Part shown: positions 19,933 through 28,254 of the stretch, piece after piece | Layout: each line of letters opens with the position of its first letter | Numbering within the stretch: position 1 is the stretch's first letter | Assembly (NCBI RefSeq): GCF_006385175.1 | Contig: NZ_VFIY01000006.1 | Coordinates: 186,001 to 250,000 of the forward strand | From: Emcibacter nanhaiensis | GTDB taxonomy: Bacteria > Pseudomonadota > Alphaproteobacteria > Sphingomonadales > Emcibacteraceae | Length of the DNA stretch: 64,000 nt | Direction: 5' to 3' | Made by a program: the position numbers and the translations under genes | Notes under the pieces: model-generated | The model's input: the letters and a program-made list of their open reading frames with translations, nothing else | Database searches by the model: none | Told to the model about the DNA's origin: nothing

Positions 19933-20281
19933 AAAATGCTTTTCCCTGACCGGCCTGTGGCTGGTGCTGTCACTGGCGCCCTTGGGGGTGAGCGGTGCCG
20001 TATATGCCTTGTCAGAACCGGAAGAATTATACCGGTCCCATCACCTCAGTCCGGAACAACTGATTAAACTCCAGCAGGAGGGGGACATCCTCAGCCTGGA
20101 GGAAATCATCAGATTATTGAAGCGCAGTGGAGACGACCGGTTGCTTGAAGTGGAACTTCTGGAACGAAAAGGCTATCTTTTCTATAAGGTAGAGATTCTC
20201 GAAAAGTCGGGAATTGTCAAAAAATACATGCTGGATGCCCGAACCGGACAACCGGTCACCCGACATGATCAGGGAGAATGA
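19925..20281 (+). CDS. Exported PepSY-domain protein
   Basis: A 118-residue protein with a signal peptide (LTGLWLVLSLAPLGVSGAVYA) and one PepSY domain (LSLEEIIRLLKRSG near residues 58-71, then VELLERKGYLFYKVEILEKS and a final DARTGQ). PepSY proteins are periplasmic and are frequently encoded next to PhoQ/CusS-type kinases and metal efflux genes, where a modulating role on the kinase is plausible. An upstream ATG at 19841 lies inside the DUF3240 gene and would destroy the signal peptide, so I chose 19925. The next gene starts immediately after the stop. Confidence 0.8.
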   Translation: MIRKCFSLTGLWLVLSLAPLGVSGAVYALSEPEELYRSHHLSPEQLIKLQQEGDILSLEEIIRLLKRSGDDRLLEVELLERKGYLFYKVEILEKSGIVKKYMLDARTGQPVTRHDQGE

Positions 20282-20950
20282 ATGCGTCTGCTGCTGGTGG
20301 AAGATGATCCGAAACTAGGTCCGCAACTGCAGAAGGATCTGCAGAACCGCGGCTATGCGGTGGACCTGACGGCGTCGGGCGAAGAGGCTGAATTTATGGG
20401 GGCAGAGGTTCCCTACGGCATCATTATCCTGGATCTGGGTCTGCCTGACAGGTCGGGTATCGAGGTTTTGAAAGCCTGGCGCCGGGAAAATATGACGGTG
20501 CCGGTTCTGATCCTGACCGCCCGGGACAGCTGGCAGGAAAAGGTCGAGGGGTTTCAGGCCGGGGCCGATGATTATCTGGCCAAACCTTTTCATTTCGAGG
20601 AACTTGTGGAGCGGCTCGGGGCGCTGATCCGCCGGGCCAGCGGTCTCGCGTCGCGGACGCTGGAGGCCGAGGGTTTTGTGCTGGACCAGGACAATCAGGC
20701 GGTGGTCCTGGCGGATGGAAGTTCCCATGTCCTGACCGGGACCGAATATCGGCTGCTGCATTATCTGATGCTGAACCCGGGTAAGATATTGTCCAAAACC
20801 ACTCTGACGGAACATGTCTATGAGTTCGATGCCGACAAGGACAGCAATGTGATCGAGGTCTATATCCGCCGGTTGCGGCGCATTCTGCCTGACGGGCTGA
20901 TCCGCACCCTGAGAGGGCAGGGCTATATTTTCGGGGGAGGAGGCAGATGA
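20282..20950 (+). CDS. OmpR/PhoP-type response regulator
   Basis: A 222-residue regulator with a receiver domain (acidic residues in LLVEDDPK, phosphoacceptor Asp51 in IILDLGLPD, Lys in LAKPFHF) and a C-terminal winged helix (LTGTEYRLLHYLMLNPGKI, then SNVIEVYIRRLRRIL and the RTLRGQGYIF end). With the adjacent kinase it forms a two-component system that most likely controls this efflux operon. It follows the PepSY gene without a gap and overlaps the kinase start by 4 bases. Confidence 0.93.
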   Translation: MRLLLVEDDPKLGPQLQKDLQNRGYAVDLTASGEEAEFMGAEVPYGIIILDLGLPDRSGIEVLKAWRRENMTVPVLILTARDSWQEKVEGFQAGADDYLAKPFHFEELVERLGALIRRASGLASRTLEAEGFVLDQDNQAVVLADGSSHVLTGTEYRLLHYLMLNPGKILSKTTLTEHVYEFDADKDSNVIEVYIRRLRRILPDGLIRTLRGQGYIFGGGGR

Positions 20951-22275
20951 AGAGTCTCCGGGACCGCCTGACCCTCAATGTACTGATCACCTCGATCCTG
21001 TTTTTCGTCTTCATGATCGCTTTCAATATCTATTTTTTCAACCGGTTCGGAGAGAATTTTGTCAAAGCCCGTCTCGAACATGATATGGAGGCGCTGCTGA
21101 CGGCACTGGAAGTTAATCCGGAAACTGGTGACCTCACCCTGGATGACCGTGCTGTCAATCCCATATTCAAACAACCCTATTCCGGCCATTATTTTCGCAT
21201 CGATGCCGGCGTCCAGACCTTTCTGTCCCGTTCGCTGTGGGACTATCAGATGCAGCCTCACCATCATGAGCTTGGCACCCTGGATGTGCACCATATTCCC
21301 GGCCCCCAGGGGCAGTCGCTGCTGCTTCTGGAGGGAAGTTACCGGATTGAAGGAAAAGATGTCCTGATTTCGGTGACGGAAGATTATTCCCCCATCAGTG
21401 ACAACCTCACCATGCTTGGCCTGTTGATTACGTCGCTCGGCGCGGGAATCATCATTGTGCTCAGTTTTATGCAGCGCTGGATGGTGGTTCGCGGGCTCAG
21501 CCCGCTGACGGAAGCCCGCCAGGAACTGAGTAATCTGGAAAAAGGCAAAGCTCCCCTGCTGAAAGAGGAGGTGCCGGAGGAAATCAAGCCGCTGGTTCAG
21601 GAAATCAATCAGCTTCTCGTGCTGGCGGACAACCGCATCAAGCGGTCCGCGACGGCCATCGGCAATCTGGCCCATAGCCTGAAAACGCCGCTTTCGCTGC
21701 TTGAGCAGATGCTCAGCAGTGCGGACAACAGCCTCGATGAGTCCAGACGGAAGGATATGAAAAAGGCCCTGGAGGATATTCGTTTTTACCTGGACAGCGA
21801 ACTCAGGAAAGCCCGCATCATCGGCACGCCGACCCGGGGACAGAAAATATCTGTGTTCCAGTATGTGTCGCCGTTGGTTGAAACCCTGAAAAAGGTATAT
21901 TTCACCAGAGGCCTCAAGTTTGATATCCACCTGCAACATTATGCGGTTTTTACCGGCGACAGCCATGACCTGATGGAGCTGGTGGGCAACCTGATGGACA
22001 ATGCCTGCAAATGGGCGGAGAAAACAGTCAGGCTTCACATCCGGCAACCGGAAGACGATGTCCTGGTGATTGAGGTCAGCGACGACGGTCCGGGTGGAAC
22101 GCCGGAAGTTTTCTCGATGCTGGAGAAGCGGGGTATCCGGCGCGATGAATCCGGTGACGGCCACGGGCTCGGCCTCTCCATTGTGCGGGAGATTGTCGAC
22201 CTTTATGGCGCAGAAATCGAATTTTCCCGCTCGCCGGATCTTGGCGGTCTGAGGGTCAGGATAATATTTTCCTGA
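20947..22275 (+). CDS. PhoQ-like sensor histidine kinase with His-rich periplasmic loop
   Basis: A 442-residue inner-membrane kinase. TM1 is about residues 10-31, the periplasmic sensor about 33-153, and TM2 about 154-175; a HAMP-like linker, the H box with His243 (NLAHSLKTPL, as in PhoQ), the N box LMDNACKWAE and the G box GDGHGLGLSIV follow. The sensor contains MQPHHHELGTLDVHH at about residues 102-116, with five histidines and one methionine in 15 positions, suggesting direct metal sensing. It is the last gene of the efflux operon. Confidence 0.92.
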   Translation: MKSLRDRLTLNVLITSILFFVFMIAFNIYFFNRFGENFVKARLEHDMEALLTALEVNPETGDLTLDDRAVNPIFKQPYSGHYFRIDAGVQTFLSRSLWDYQMQPHHHELGTLDVHHIPGPQGQSLLLLEGSYRIEGKDVLISVTEDYSPISDNLTMLGLLITSLGAGIIIVLSFMQRWMVVRGLSPLTEARQELSNLEKGKAPLLKEEVPEEIKPLVQEINQLLVLADNRIKRSATAIGNLAHSLKTPLSLLEQMLSSADNSLDESRRKDMKKALEDIRFYLDSELRKARIIGTPTRGQKISVFQYVSPLVETLKKVYFTRGLKFDIHLQHYAVFTGDSHDLMELVGNLMDNACKWAEKTVRLHIRQPEDDVLVIEVSDDGPGGTPEVFSMLEKRGIRRDESGDGHGLGLSIVREIVDLYGAEIEFSRSPDLGGLRVRIIFS

Positions 22276-22299
22276 ACCGGGGTGCCGGTATTCTGCGGC

Positions 22300-23187
22300 C
22301 TATTCTTTCGCCAATGAAGAGGGACAGCGGTCGAGGGGGCGGGTCAGGCAGGTCGGGCCGCCTTCGCCCTTGCGGCTGATTTCATCACCCTTGTAGGTCT
22401 GTACCCGGCAGCCGGCTTCCTCGAGGCGTTTTTTTGTCTCCGGCAGTCTGTCCAGCATCACAAGGTCCCTGGGCCCGAGGGCCAGCACGTTGCAGCCCAT
22501 GGGAAGGAATTCCTCCTCCGGCACGTCCACAAAGCCGATGCCCCTGCCTTCCAGCCAGGTGAGGAAACTTTCCGGCATCAGCGGCCTGTAGATCAGGGCC
22601 AGATCCCGGTCCAGCGGGGAGATCATGCTCATCAGGTGAAACACATCCTCGGCATCATCCGGGGCGGGCAGGGGGACCACATGGACCTCCGTGTCTTCCC
22701 CGAGAAGGGATTTAAGCTGCCTGATGCCCTCGTCATTGGTACGGGGGCCGCGGCCTACGGCGCAGGTAGTTTCATCAAGCCAGATAAAATCCCCACCCTC
22801 CATGGTGCCGGGCGCGGAAATTTCACCCAGAATCTTCTCTCCGGCCTGTTCCAGGACGCGGGCGTTGACGGCCGGTTCGCCGCGCCGGCTGGCGCGTCCC
22901 ATATGGCACAGGATCAGGCCGCCCGGCGTTGCCAGAAGGGCGTCCCGGGTATAGATGGCATCCAGGGTCAGGGCTTCCCCGCCGGGCAGGTCGATAATCG
23001 AGGCCCCGCCTTGGGCAAGTATGTCCCGGAAGGCGTCATATTCCTTCACCGCATCGCTGTAGTCAGGCCTGGAATGGAAGCGCAGTGCCTGCCACTGGCT
23101 GGTGATTTTATCGTCATTTTCAAAAGAGGCGGCAGGCGGTCTGATGGCGATGCGCCTGATCTTTCCATACTCATTGAAGCCCGTCAT
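22300..23187 (-). CDS. Dimethylargininase-like amidinohydrolase (DDAH/arginine deiminase superfamily)
   Basis: A 295-residue cytosolic enzyme of the guanidine-modifying superfamily. Seen: the substrate-binding EGGD near residues 128-131 (TMEGGDFIWLD), the catalytic His in DVFHLMSMI, and the nucleophile Cys in TCLTRPLDRCP near the C-terminus. Together these make a complete catalytic triad. Known relatives convert N-omega-methylated arginines to citrulline plus methylamines, or deiminate arginine; which substrate applies here is open. The start overlaps the permease stop by 4 bases (ATGA), so the pair is translationally coupled and probably imports and hydrolyses an arginine derivative. Confidence 0.85.
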   Translation of the reverse strand: MTGFNEYGKIRRIAIRPPAASFENDDKITSQWQALRFHSRPDYSDAVKEYDAFRDILAQGGASIIDLPGGEALTLDAIYTRDALLATPGGLILCHMGRASRRGEPAVNARVLEQAGEKILGEISAPGTMEGGDFIWLDETTCAVGRGPRTNDEGIRQLKSLLGEDTEVHVVPLPAPDDAEDVFHLMSMISPLDRDLALIYRPLMPESFLTWLEGRGIGFVDVPEEEFLPMGCNVLALGPRDLVMLDRLPETKKRLEEAGCRVQTYKGDEISRKGEGGPTCLTRPLDRCPSSLAKE

Positions 23188-24512
23188 TCAGCGACTTCCC
23201 CCTGGGTTTCTTCTGTGACATGGACATGCAGCCAGGCATAGACGGGCATCCCCGCCAGCAGCAGAATAAAGCCCCAGAAGACCGTTTCATATCCCGATCC
23301 GGCAATGACCCAGGTTGTGTAAACAAAGGCGGCCAGGGAGAGAAGGGTGGTTTGCAGGGGGGCGGCCTTGCCCACTTTCCTGAGCAACACCAGCTCCGCT
23401 ACAGCTGAAAAGGCATAGGGGATCAGGACCGACAGGGTGGAAAGAAGCAGCAGGAATTCAAAAGCCCCGCGCAATCCCTTGGTATAGTTCAGGAGCAATA
23501 GCACGGTGGCAAGGAGGCCCAGCACAATGAGGGAAAAAAGCGGCGTTCCATTTCTGGACATCTTGGCAAAGCTGAGCGGGAATAATTTATCCCGGGCCGC
23601 GGCCATCGGGGTCTGGGCCCCTACCAGGACCATGGCGTTCAGGGCGCCAACCATGGAAATCATGGCGCCTATGGCGACAAATTTTGCACCAAAGGGGCCC
23701 ATCACTGCCGTCGCGGCGTCAGAAAACGGGCTTGTGGAGGTGGCCAGAACTTCAGCCGGAACCACCAGCATGACCCCAAAGGTGGAAACCAGATATACAA
23801 GAGTGACGGTTACGGCGCCCCAGAACAGAACCCTGGGAATGGTCTTTTCCGGCTCGATGACATCCTCGGCGGGAATGGTGGCGCATTCGATGCCGACAAA
23901 GGCCCACATGGTCAGGATTGCCGCCGCTGACAGGGCTGAAAGGGGATTTCCGCCAGTCGGGTTCACTTCGGGCATATAATCCACGCCCTGATGGAAAAAT
24001 CCCAACCCGCCAATCAGGAGGAGAGGCAGTATTTTCAGGATTGTGGTAATCAACTGGAAGCTGCTGGATTCCTGCACTCCCTTAATGTTCAGGGCGACGA
24101 AAGCCCAGACAAGGCTTAAGCTGACCGCGAGGGACCCTAAGGGGTCGGCGGCAAGTCCCGGGACAAAAACATCCAGATAGCCAACAAAGCCAACAGCCAC
24201 TGCCGCCACTGCCGTCCAGATGGAAAGGGAATATCCCCACATGGTGAGGAAGGCGGCAAAGTCACCAAGCCCCTCCCGGGCATAGGCGTAGGGACCGCCG
24301 ACTTTGGGAATGACCTTGGTCAGGCGTGACAACATCAGGGCAATCAGTAATGTCCCGCCGCCGGTAACGAGGATGCTCATCAGGCCCAGTCCGCCGAAAG
24401 GTGCCAGCAGGGCGGGCATCATGAATATGCCGGACCCGATCATCATGCCGACCCCCAAGGCCCAGGTCCGCCAGAAACCCATACAAGGCTTTGGGGTAAC
24501 ATTTTCTGCCAT
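23184..24512 (-). CDS. APC-superfamily amino acid/amine permease
   Basis: A 442-residue transporter with about twelve hydrophobic segments. The APC signature is in TM1 (GVGMMIGSGIFMMPALL near residues 16-32) and GGPYAYAREGLGDFAAF near 72-88; VGIECATIPAEDVIEPEKTIP near 206-226 is the conserved TM6-loop region. It is preceded by a strong AGGAGG ribosome site. The gene is divergent from the TetR gene across 152 bases containing a TGTACA palindrome, so regulation by that TetR protein is likely. The substrate is probably the guanidino or amino compound used by the coupled hydrolase. Confidence 0.9.
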   Translation of the reverse strand: MAENVTPKPCMGFWRTWALGVGMMIGSGIFMMPALLAPFGGLGLMSILVTGGGTLLIALMLSRLTKVIPKVGGPYAYAREGLGDFAAFLTMWGYSLSIWTAVAAVAVGFVGYLDVFVPGLAADPLGSLAVSLSLVWAFVALNIKGVQESSSFQLITTILKILPLLLIGGLGFFHQGVDYMPEVNPTGGNPLSALSAAAILTMWAFVGIECATIPAEDVIEPEKTIPRVLFWGAVTVTLVYLVSTFGVMLVVPAEVLATSTSPFSDAATAVMGPFGAKFVAIGAMISMVGALNAMVLVGAQTPMAAARDKLFPLSFAKMSRNGTPLFSLIVLGLLATVLLLLNYTKGLRGAFEFLLLLSTLSVLIPYAFSAVAELVLLRKVGKAAPLQTTLLSLAAFVYTTWVIAGSGYETVFWGFILLLAGMPVYAWLHVHVTEETQGEVAE

Positions 24513-24547
24513 TTGCGATCCTCCTTTTGACTCAGTATATGTAGAAT

Positions 24548-24565
24548 ATTGTACAATTGTACAGG
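24548..24565. promoter_or_regulatory. Candidate TetR operator, site 1
   Basis: ATTGTACA-AT-TGTACAGG: the core TGTACAATTGTACA (24550-24563) is a perfect 14-base palindrome. It lies between the divergent permease and TetR genes. Near-identical half-sites occur at 26937-26954, and a variant occurs at 45964-45981. This is the expected layout for an autoregulating TetR repressor. Confidence 0.6.
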
Positions 24566-24664
24566 ATCAATTTCGCCAGGCTGGTCTGTTGGTGGAGAAT
24601 GATGCTTTGCGCCGACCTGTCAGGTTGCTATAAACGATAAATTGAAACACTGTCTGGGTGGAAG

Positions 24665-25318
24665 ATGAAAAAGGAAAAAAGTATCTACAAGGTTGACCCT
24701 AAGACCGGGGACAAGAAACAGCTTTTCATAGATGCGACCATCTGTGCCCTGGCGGAATATGGGTACAAGGGCACCACAGTGCGCAAAATTGCGGAAATCG
24801 CCAAGGTGGCGCCCGGGCTGTTGACCCATTATTACAGCGGCAAGGAAGTCCTGATTGCCGAAAGCTATAAATATCTGGCCTATAAGTTCCTGGACCTGTT
24901 CCGGGAAAGGGTTGCTGAACATAAGGACAATCCGCTGGAGGCGTTGAATATTTTTTTCCTGAAAACCTTCGAGCGGGGAAATATGGATCCCCGGCTGCTG
25001 AGGATTTGGCTGTCCTTCTGGTCACTCACCCTGTTGCGCAGGGACCTTGGCCATATTCATCGGGAAACCTATCAACAGTATATCGAAGCGATAGAAGAAA
25101 TGTTGAGTAAGGCCTATGAACTGGCCGGCCGGCAACTGGAACGGCAGAAAGTTCGCCATCAGGCCATTGGCGTCAATGCGCTGCTGGACGGCCTGTGGCT
25201 GGAATGGTGTCTCAACCCGGATACTTTCTCCCGCGAAGACGGGTTGAGCATTGTCTATGATTTTGTCGAAAGTGCCACTGGTCTTGTCCTGGAAAAGGAT
25301 TTGTCCCGTCTCGACTGA
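24665..25318 (+). CDS. BetI-like TetR-family repressor
   Basis: A 217-residue regulator. The N-terminal helix-turn-helix is about residues 20-66 (GTTVRKIAEIAKVAPGLLTH, then YYSGKE). The C-terminal ligand domain has the pattern of the BetI group (LLRIWLSFWSLTLLRRDLG near 104-122 and LLDGLWLEWCLNPD near 176-189). BetI itself responds to choline, and relatives often control uptake and breakdown of amines. It is divergent from the APC permease, and a TGTACA palindrome sits about 100 bases before its start. It is convergent with the flavoprotein gene, 2 bases between stops. Confidence 0.88.
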   Translation: MKKEKSIYKVDPKTGDKKQLFIDATICALAEYGYKGTTVRKIAEIAKVAPGLLTHYYSGKEVLIAESYKYLAYKFLDLFRERVAEHKDNPLEALNIFFLKTFERGNMDPRLLRIWLSFWSLTLLRRDLGHIHRETYQQYIEAIEEMLSKAYELAGRQLERQKVRHQAIGVNALLDGLWLEWCLNPDTFSREDGLSIVYDFVESATGLVLEKDLSRLD

Positions 25319-25320
25319 TC

Positions 25321-26895
25321 TCAGTTATCCCGGATGATTTCCCTGGCCGCATTATGACCCGGCGCCCCGGTGACGCCGCCGCCCGGATGGGTGCCTGATC
25401 CGCACATATACAGCCCCTTGATCGGGGAGCGGTAGTTGCCATTGCCAAGCAGGGGGCGGGCGCTGAACATTTGGTCCAGGGTCAGGTTGCCGTGCATGAT
25501 GTCGCCGCCGACCAGGCCAAAGGTGCGCTCCAGGTCAAGTGGGCTGTTGATCTGGCGGCCAAGGATGCTGGCCTTGAAGCCGGGCGCGAATTTTTCCACC
25601 TGATTGATGATGGTGTCGGCGGCTTCCTCCCGGTGCTTGTCCCAGTCCACATTGGGATCGAACTGCTGGCAGAACAGGCTCGCCACATGCTGTCCCGGGG
25701 GAGCGAGGCTGTCGTCCAGAGTGGACGGGATCAGCATTTCGACGATCGGTTCCCGGGACCAGCCGTGGTCCATGGCGTCACGGTACGCCCGATCCAGATA
25801 AGCCATGGTCGGGGCAATGACGATGCCGCCGGTCAGGTGATCCGGGGTCGCCCGGGCCTGTTTTTCCAGGCAGGTAAAGCGCGGCAGTTCGGACAGCGCC
25901 ACATTCATGCGGAAGGTGCCGGACCCGTTTTTGTAATGTTTCATGCGGCGGCTGAAATCTTCCGGCAGATCGCCGGCGGCAACCATTTTGTTGTAGAGCA
26001 GGGATGGATTGACGTTCGCAGCGATAATATCGGCATGCAATTCTTCGCCGCTCTCAAGCCGCACACCGCGGGCCTTGCCGTCTTCCACGATCACGTCCGC
26101 CACCGGACTGCCGGTGCTGATTTCAACGCCTTTTGCCCGGGCGGCGCTGGCCATGGCCTGGGTAATGGCGCCCATGCCGCCGATGGCGTGGCCCCAGACC
26201 CCTTTCTTGCCGTTCACTTCCCCAAAGGCATGATGCATCAGCACATAGGCGGACCCGGGGGTTTTGCTGTCCGCATAGTTGCCGACCACGCCGTCGAAGG
26301 CGAAGGCGCCCTTGACATAGTCGTTCTCGAAATAGAGATCGAGGAAGTCGGCGACGCTTTTGGTGAAGATGTCGAGGACAATGCGCTCATCCTCGAGGGA
26401 AAGTTTCCTGAGGCGGTTACCCATCTTGAGCGCGCCGAAAATGTCCCGCAGTCCGCCGCCCACATTGGGCGGGGTTTCCAGCAGGAAGTCCCGGATCAGG
26501 TCGGCGACCATCTCGATATCCCGGAAATAGCGGTCCAATGCCTCGGCGTCATTCCTGGAAAAGAGGGCGATTTCCTGCTTGAGGTTTTCGCCGCCGACGA
26601 CAAAGGAAAGATAGTTGCCGTCCTCGTGCGGCCACAGGTTATTGACCCGGCGCTCAACGATCTTCAGGCCATGGTCATGCAGCTTCAGGTCATTGATCAC
26701 TTTGGGATTGAGCAGGCTGACTGTATAGGAGGCGACGGAGTTTTTGAAGCCGGGGTGGAATTCCTCGGTCACCGCGGCGCCGCCGACCACATCCCGGCGT
26801 TCCAGAACGCGTGTCTTGATGCCGGCATCAGCCAGATAGTTGGCGCAAACCAGTCCGTTATGTCCGCCGCCGATGATGAGTGCCGTTTTTGTCAT
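25321..26895 (-). CDS. FAD-dependent oxidoreductase, PYROXD2/phytoene-desaturase-like
   Basis: A 524-residue flavoprotein of the COG1233 type. The N-terminal FAD fingerprint is IIGGGHNGLVCANYLADAG, then RRDVVGGAAVTEEF. The C-terminal signature is YMCGSGTHPGGGVTGAPGHN. No signal peptide. Substrates of this branch are largely unknown. The frame opens at 26919, but ATG 26895 gives the FAD motif directly and has AGGAC in front; the extra eight residues would be odd. Divergent from the Rieske oxygenase gene with an operator-like inverted repeat between them, so the two are probably co-regulated. Confidence 0.88.
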   Translation of the reverse strand: MTKTALIIGGGHNGLVCANYLADAGIKTRVLERRDVVGGAAVTEEFHPGFKNSVASYTVSLLNPKVINDLKLHDHGLKIVERRVNNLWPHEDGNYLSFVVGGENLKQEIALFSRNDAEALDRYFRDIEMVADLIRDFLLETPPNVGGGLRDIFGALKMGNRLRKLSLEDERIVLDIFTKSVADFLDLYFENDYVKGAFAFDGVVGNYADSKTPGSAYVLMHHAFGEVNGKKGVWGHAIGGMGAITQAMASAARAKGVEISTGSPVADVIVEDGKARGVRLESGEELHADIIAANVNPSLLYNKMVAAGDLPEDFSRRMKHYKNGSGTFRMNVALSELPRFTCLEKQARATPDHLTGGIVIAPTMAYLDRAYRDAMDHGWSREPIVEMLIPSTLDDSLAPPGQHVASLFCQQFDPNVDWDKHREEAADTIINQVEKFAPGFKASILGRQINSPLDLERTFGLVGGDIMHGNLTLDQMFSARPLLGNGNYRSPIKGLYMCGSGTHPGGGVTGAPGHNAAREIIRDN

Positions 26896-26936
26896 AAAAA
26901 GTCCTAGCCAGAAAAACAAATTCAGTTATTATTGGT

Positions 26937-26954
26937 ATTGTACAACTGTACAAT
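26937..26954. promoter_or_regulatory. Candidate TetR operator, site 2
   Basis: ATTGTACA-AC-TGTACAAT: two perfect 8-base inverted half-sites around a 2-base spacer, matching site 1 (ATTGTACA-AT-TGTACAGG). It lies in the divergent control region between the FAD oxidoreductase and the Rieske oxygenase. It overlaps the frame upstream of ATG 27007, which argues for the shorter Rieske protein. Confidence 0.6.
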
Positions 26955-27006
26955 AATGTCAACAGACAAATGGAATTTGAGTTTTAAAGTGCAAAGGAAG
27001 TCGGGC

Positions 27007-28224
27007 ATGGCGGCCGCAGAATGGAACGGGGACAATCGGACAATCGAACAGCTGATCGAAGACTATCAGCCGGGCTATTCGATGGAGCAACAGTTCTACC
27101 GGGACCCGGAAATCTACCAGCGGGAAATCGAGAATATTTTCCTGAAACACTGGATTCTGGCGGGGCATGTCAGCCAGATCCCCAACGCCGGGGACTTTTT
27201 CCTGTTCGAGATGGACAGGGAATCGGTCATCGTCATCCGCACCCGGGACGGCGAGGTCAGGGCCCACCTCAATGTCTGCCGCCACCGGGGATCGCATATC
27301 TGCCTGGAAAAGCAAGGCAACGCCAAGCTGCTGACCTGTCCCTATCACGCGTGGTCCTTTGATCTGGATGGCAATCTGGTTTCGGCGCGGCTGATGGCGG
27401 AGGATTTCGATAAATCGCAAAACGGCCTGCATGCCGCCAAAGTAGAACTGGTCGGGGGCCTGATATTTATCAGCCTGTCCGACAATCCGCCGTCGCTCGC
27501 CACCATGCGCAAGGACCTTGGCGATGTGTTCGACACTTTCGGCTTCGATCACATGAAGCTTGCCGCCAGCAAGACTTTTCCCATCGCCGCCAACTGGAAG
27601 CTCGCGGTGGAAAACTACCAGGAATGTTATCACTGCACGCCGTCGCATCAGGAATATGCCAAGATTCATGCTTTGGCCCTGGCGCCGGAAAAATTCGCCG
27701 AGCTCAAGGAGGATTATCTCGCCGCCAGCGACGGTTCTGTTCGCCAGGAAGAATCCTCCTGCTATTTTGATCGGGCGAAGCCCGGCGACGAAGGTTATCA
27801 GTATGGCCGCAATCCTTTGCTCAAGGGGATGAAAAGCGGTGCACTTGGCGGGGAGGCGGTGGCGCCGCTGCTTGGTAAACTCAAGCGACATGACGGTGCG
27901 GCGTCGGAGTTCATGGTCGGTCCCCTGAGCTTCTTCCTGATCTACAACGACCATATGGTCGGCTACCGCTTCGTGCCCAATTCCCATGAGACCTGCAGCT
28001 GTGACGTCTTCTGGTTTGTGCGCGACGACGCGGTGGAAGGCCGGGACTATGATCTGGAAAAGCTGACCTGGCTGTGGGACATCACCACCCAGTCCGACGA
28101 GGAAATCATTGTCAATAACCAGAAGGGCGTTGATTCCCATTTCTACCGGCCTGGCCGGCTGTCCAAGATGGAATATTTTGAGCAGAGCTTTCTGAACTGG
28201 TATCTTGCGGCTTTGAAGGGATGA
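27007..28224 (+). CDS. Rieske non-heme iron oxygenase, GbcA/CntA-like alpha subunit
   Basis: A 405-residue oxygenase component. The Rieske 2Fe-2S ligands are CRHRGSH and CPYHAW (about residues 90-115). The catalytic domain carries ENYQECYHCTPSHQEY near 204-219, with the two His of the mononuclear iron site; the bridging position reads E-N, as in glycine-betaine and carnitine oxygenases rather than the D of naphthalene-type enzymes. An Asp in the C-terminal part probably completes the triad. Expected reaction: hydroxylation or oxidative N-demethylation of a small amine. No reductase or ferredoxin gene is next to it. The frame extends to 26932, but ATG 27007 has AAGGAA in front and lies beyond the operator. 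Confidence 0.85.
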   Translation: MAAAEWNGDNRTIEQLIEDYQPGYSMEQQFYRDPEIYQREIENIFLKHWILAGHVSQIPNAGDFFLFEMDRESVIVIRTRDGEVRAHLNVCRHRGSHICLEKQGNAKLLTCPYHAWSFDLDGNLVSARLMAEDFDKSQNGLHAAKVELVGGLIFISLSDNPPSLATMRKDLGDVFDTFGFDHMKLAASKTFPIAANWKLAVENYQECYHCTPSHQEYAKIHALALAPEKFAELKEDYLAASDGSVRQEESSCYFDRAKPGDEGYQYGRNPLLKGMKSGALGGEAVAPLLGKLKRHDGAASEFMVGPLSFFLIYNDHMVGYRFVPNSHETCSCDVFWFVRDDAVEGRDYDLEKLTWLWDITTQSDEEIIVNNQKGVDSHFYRPGRLSKMEYFEQSFLNWYLAALKG

Positions 28225-28254
28225 CCGTCAATTCGAGTAAAAAAGGGGTATGAA

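Noticed and set aside
22276-22289. ACCGG-GGTG-CCGGT hairpin after the sensor kinase as terminator
   Set aside because: Only five pairs and no following T run on either strand.
25471-26907. Open frame of 478 codons opposite the FAD oxidoreductase
   Set aside because: Shadow of a gene with clear FAD motifs; composition is typical of antisense translation.
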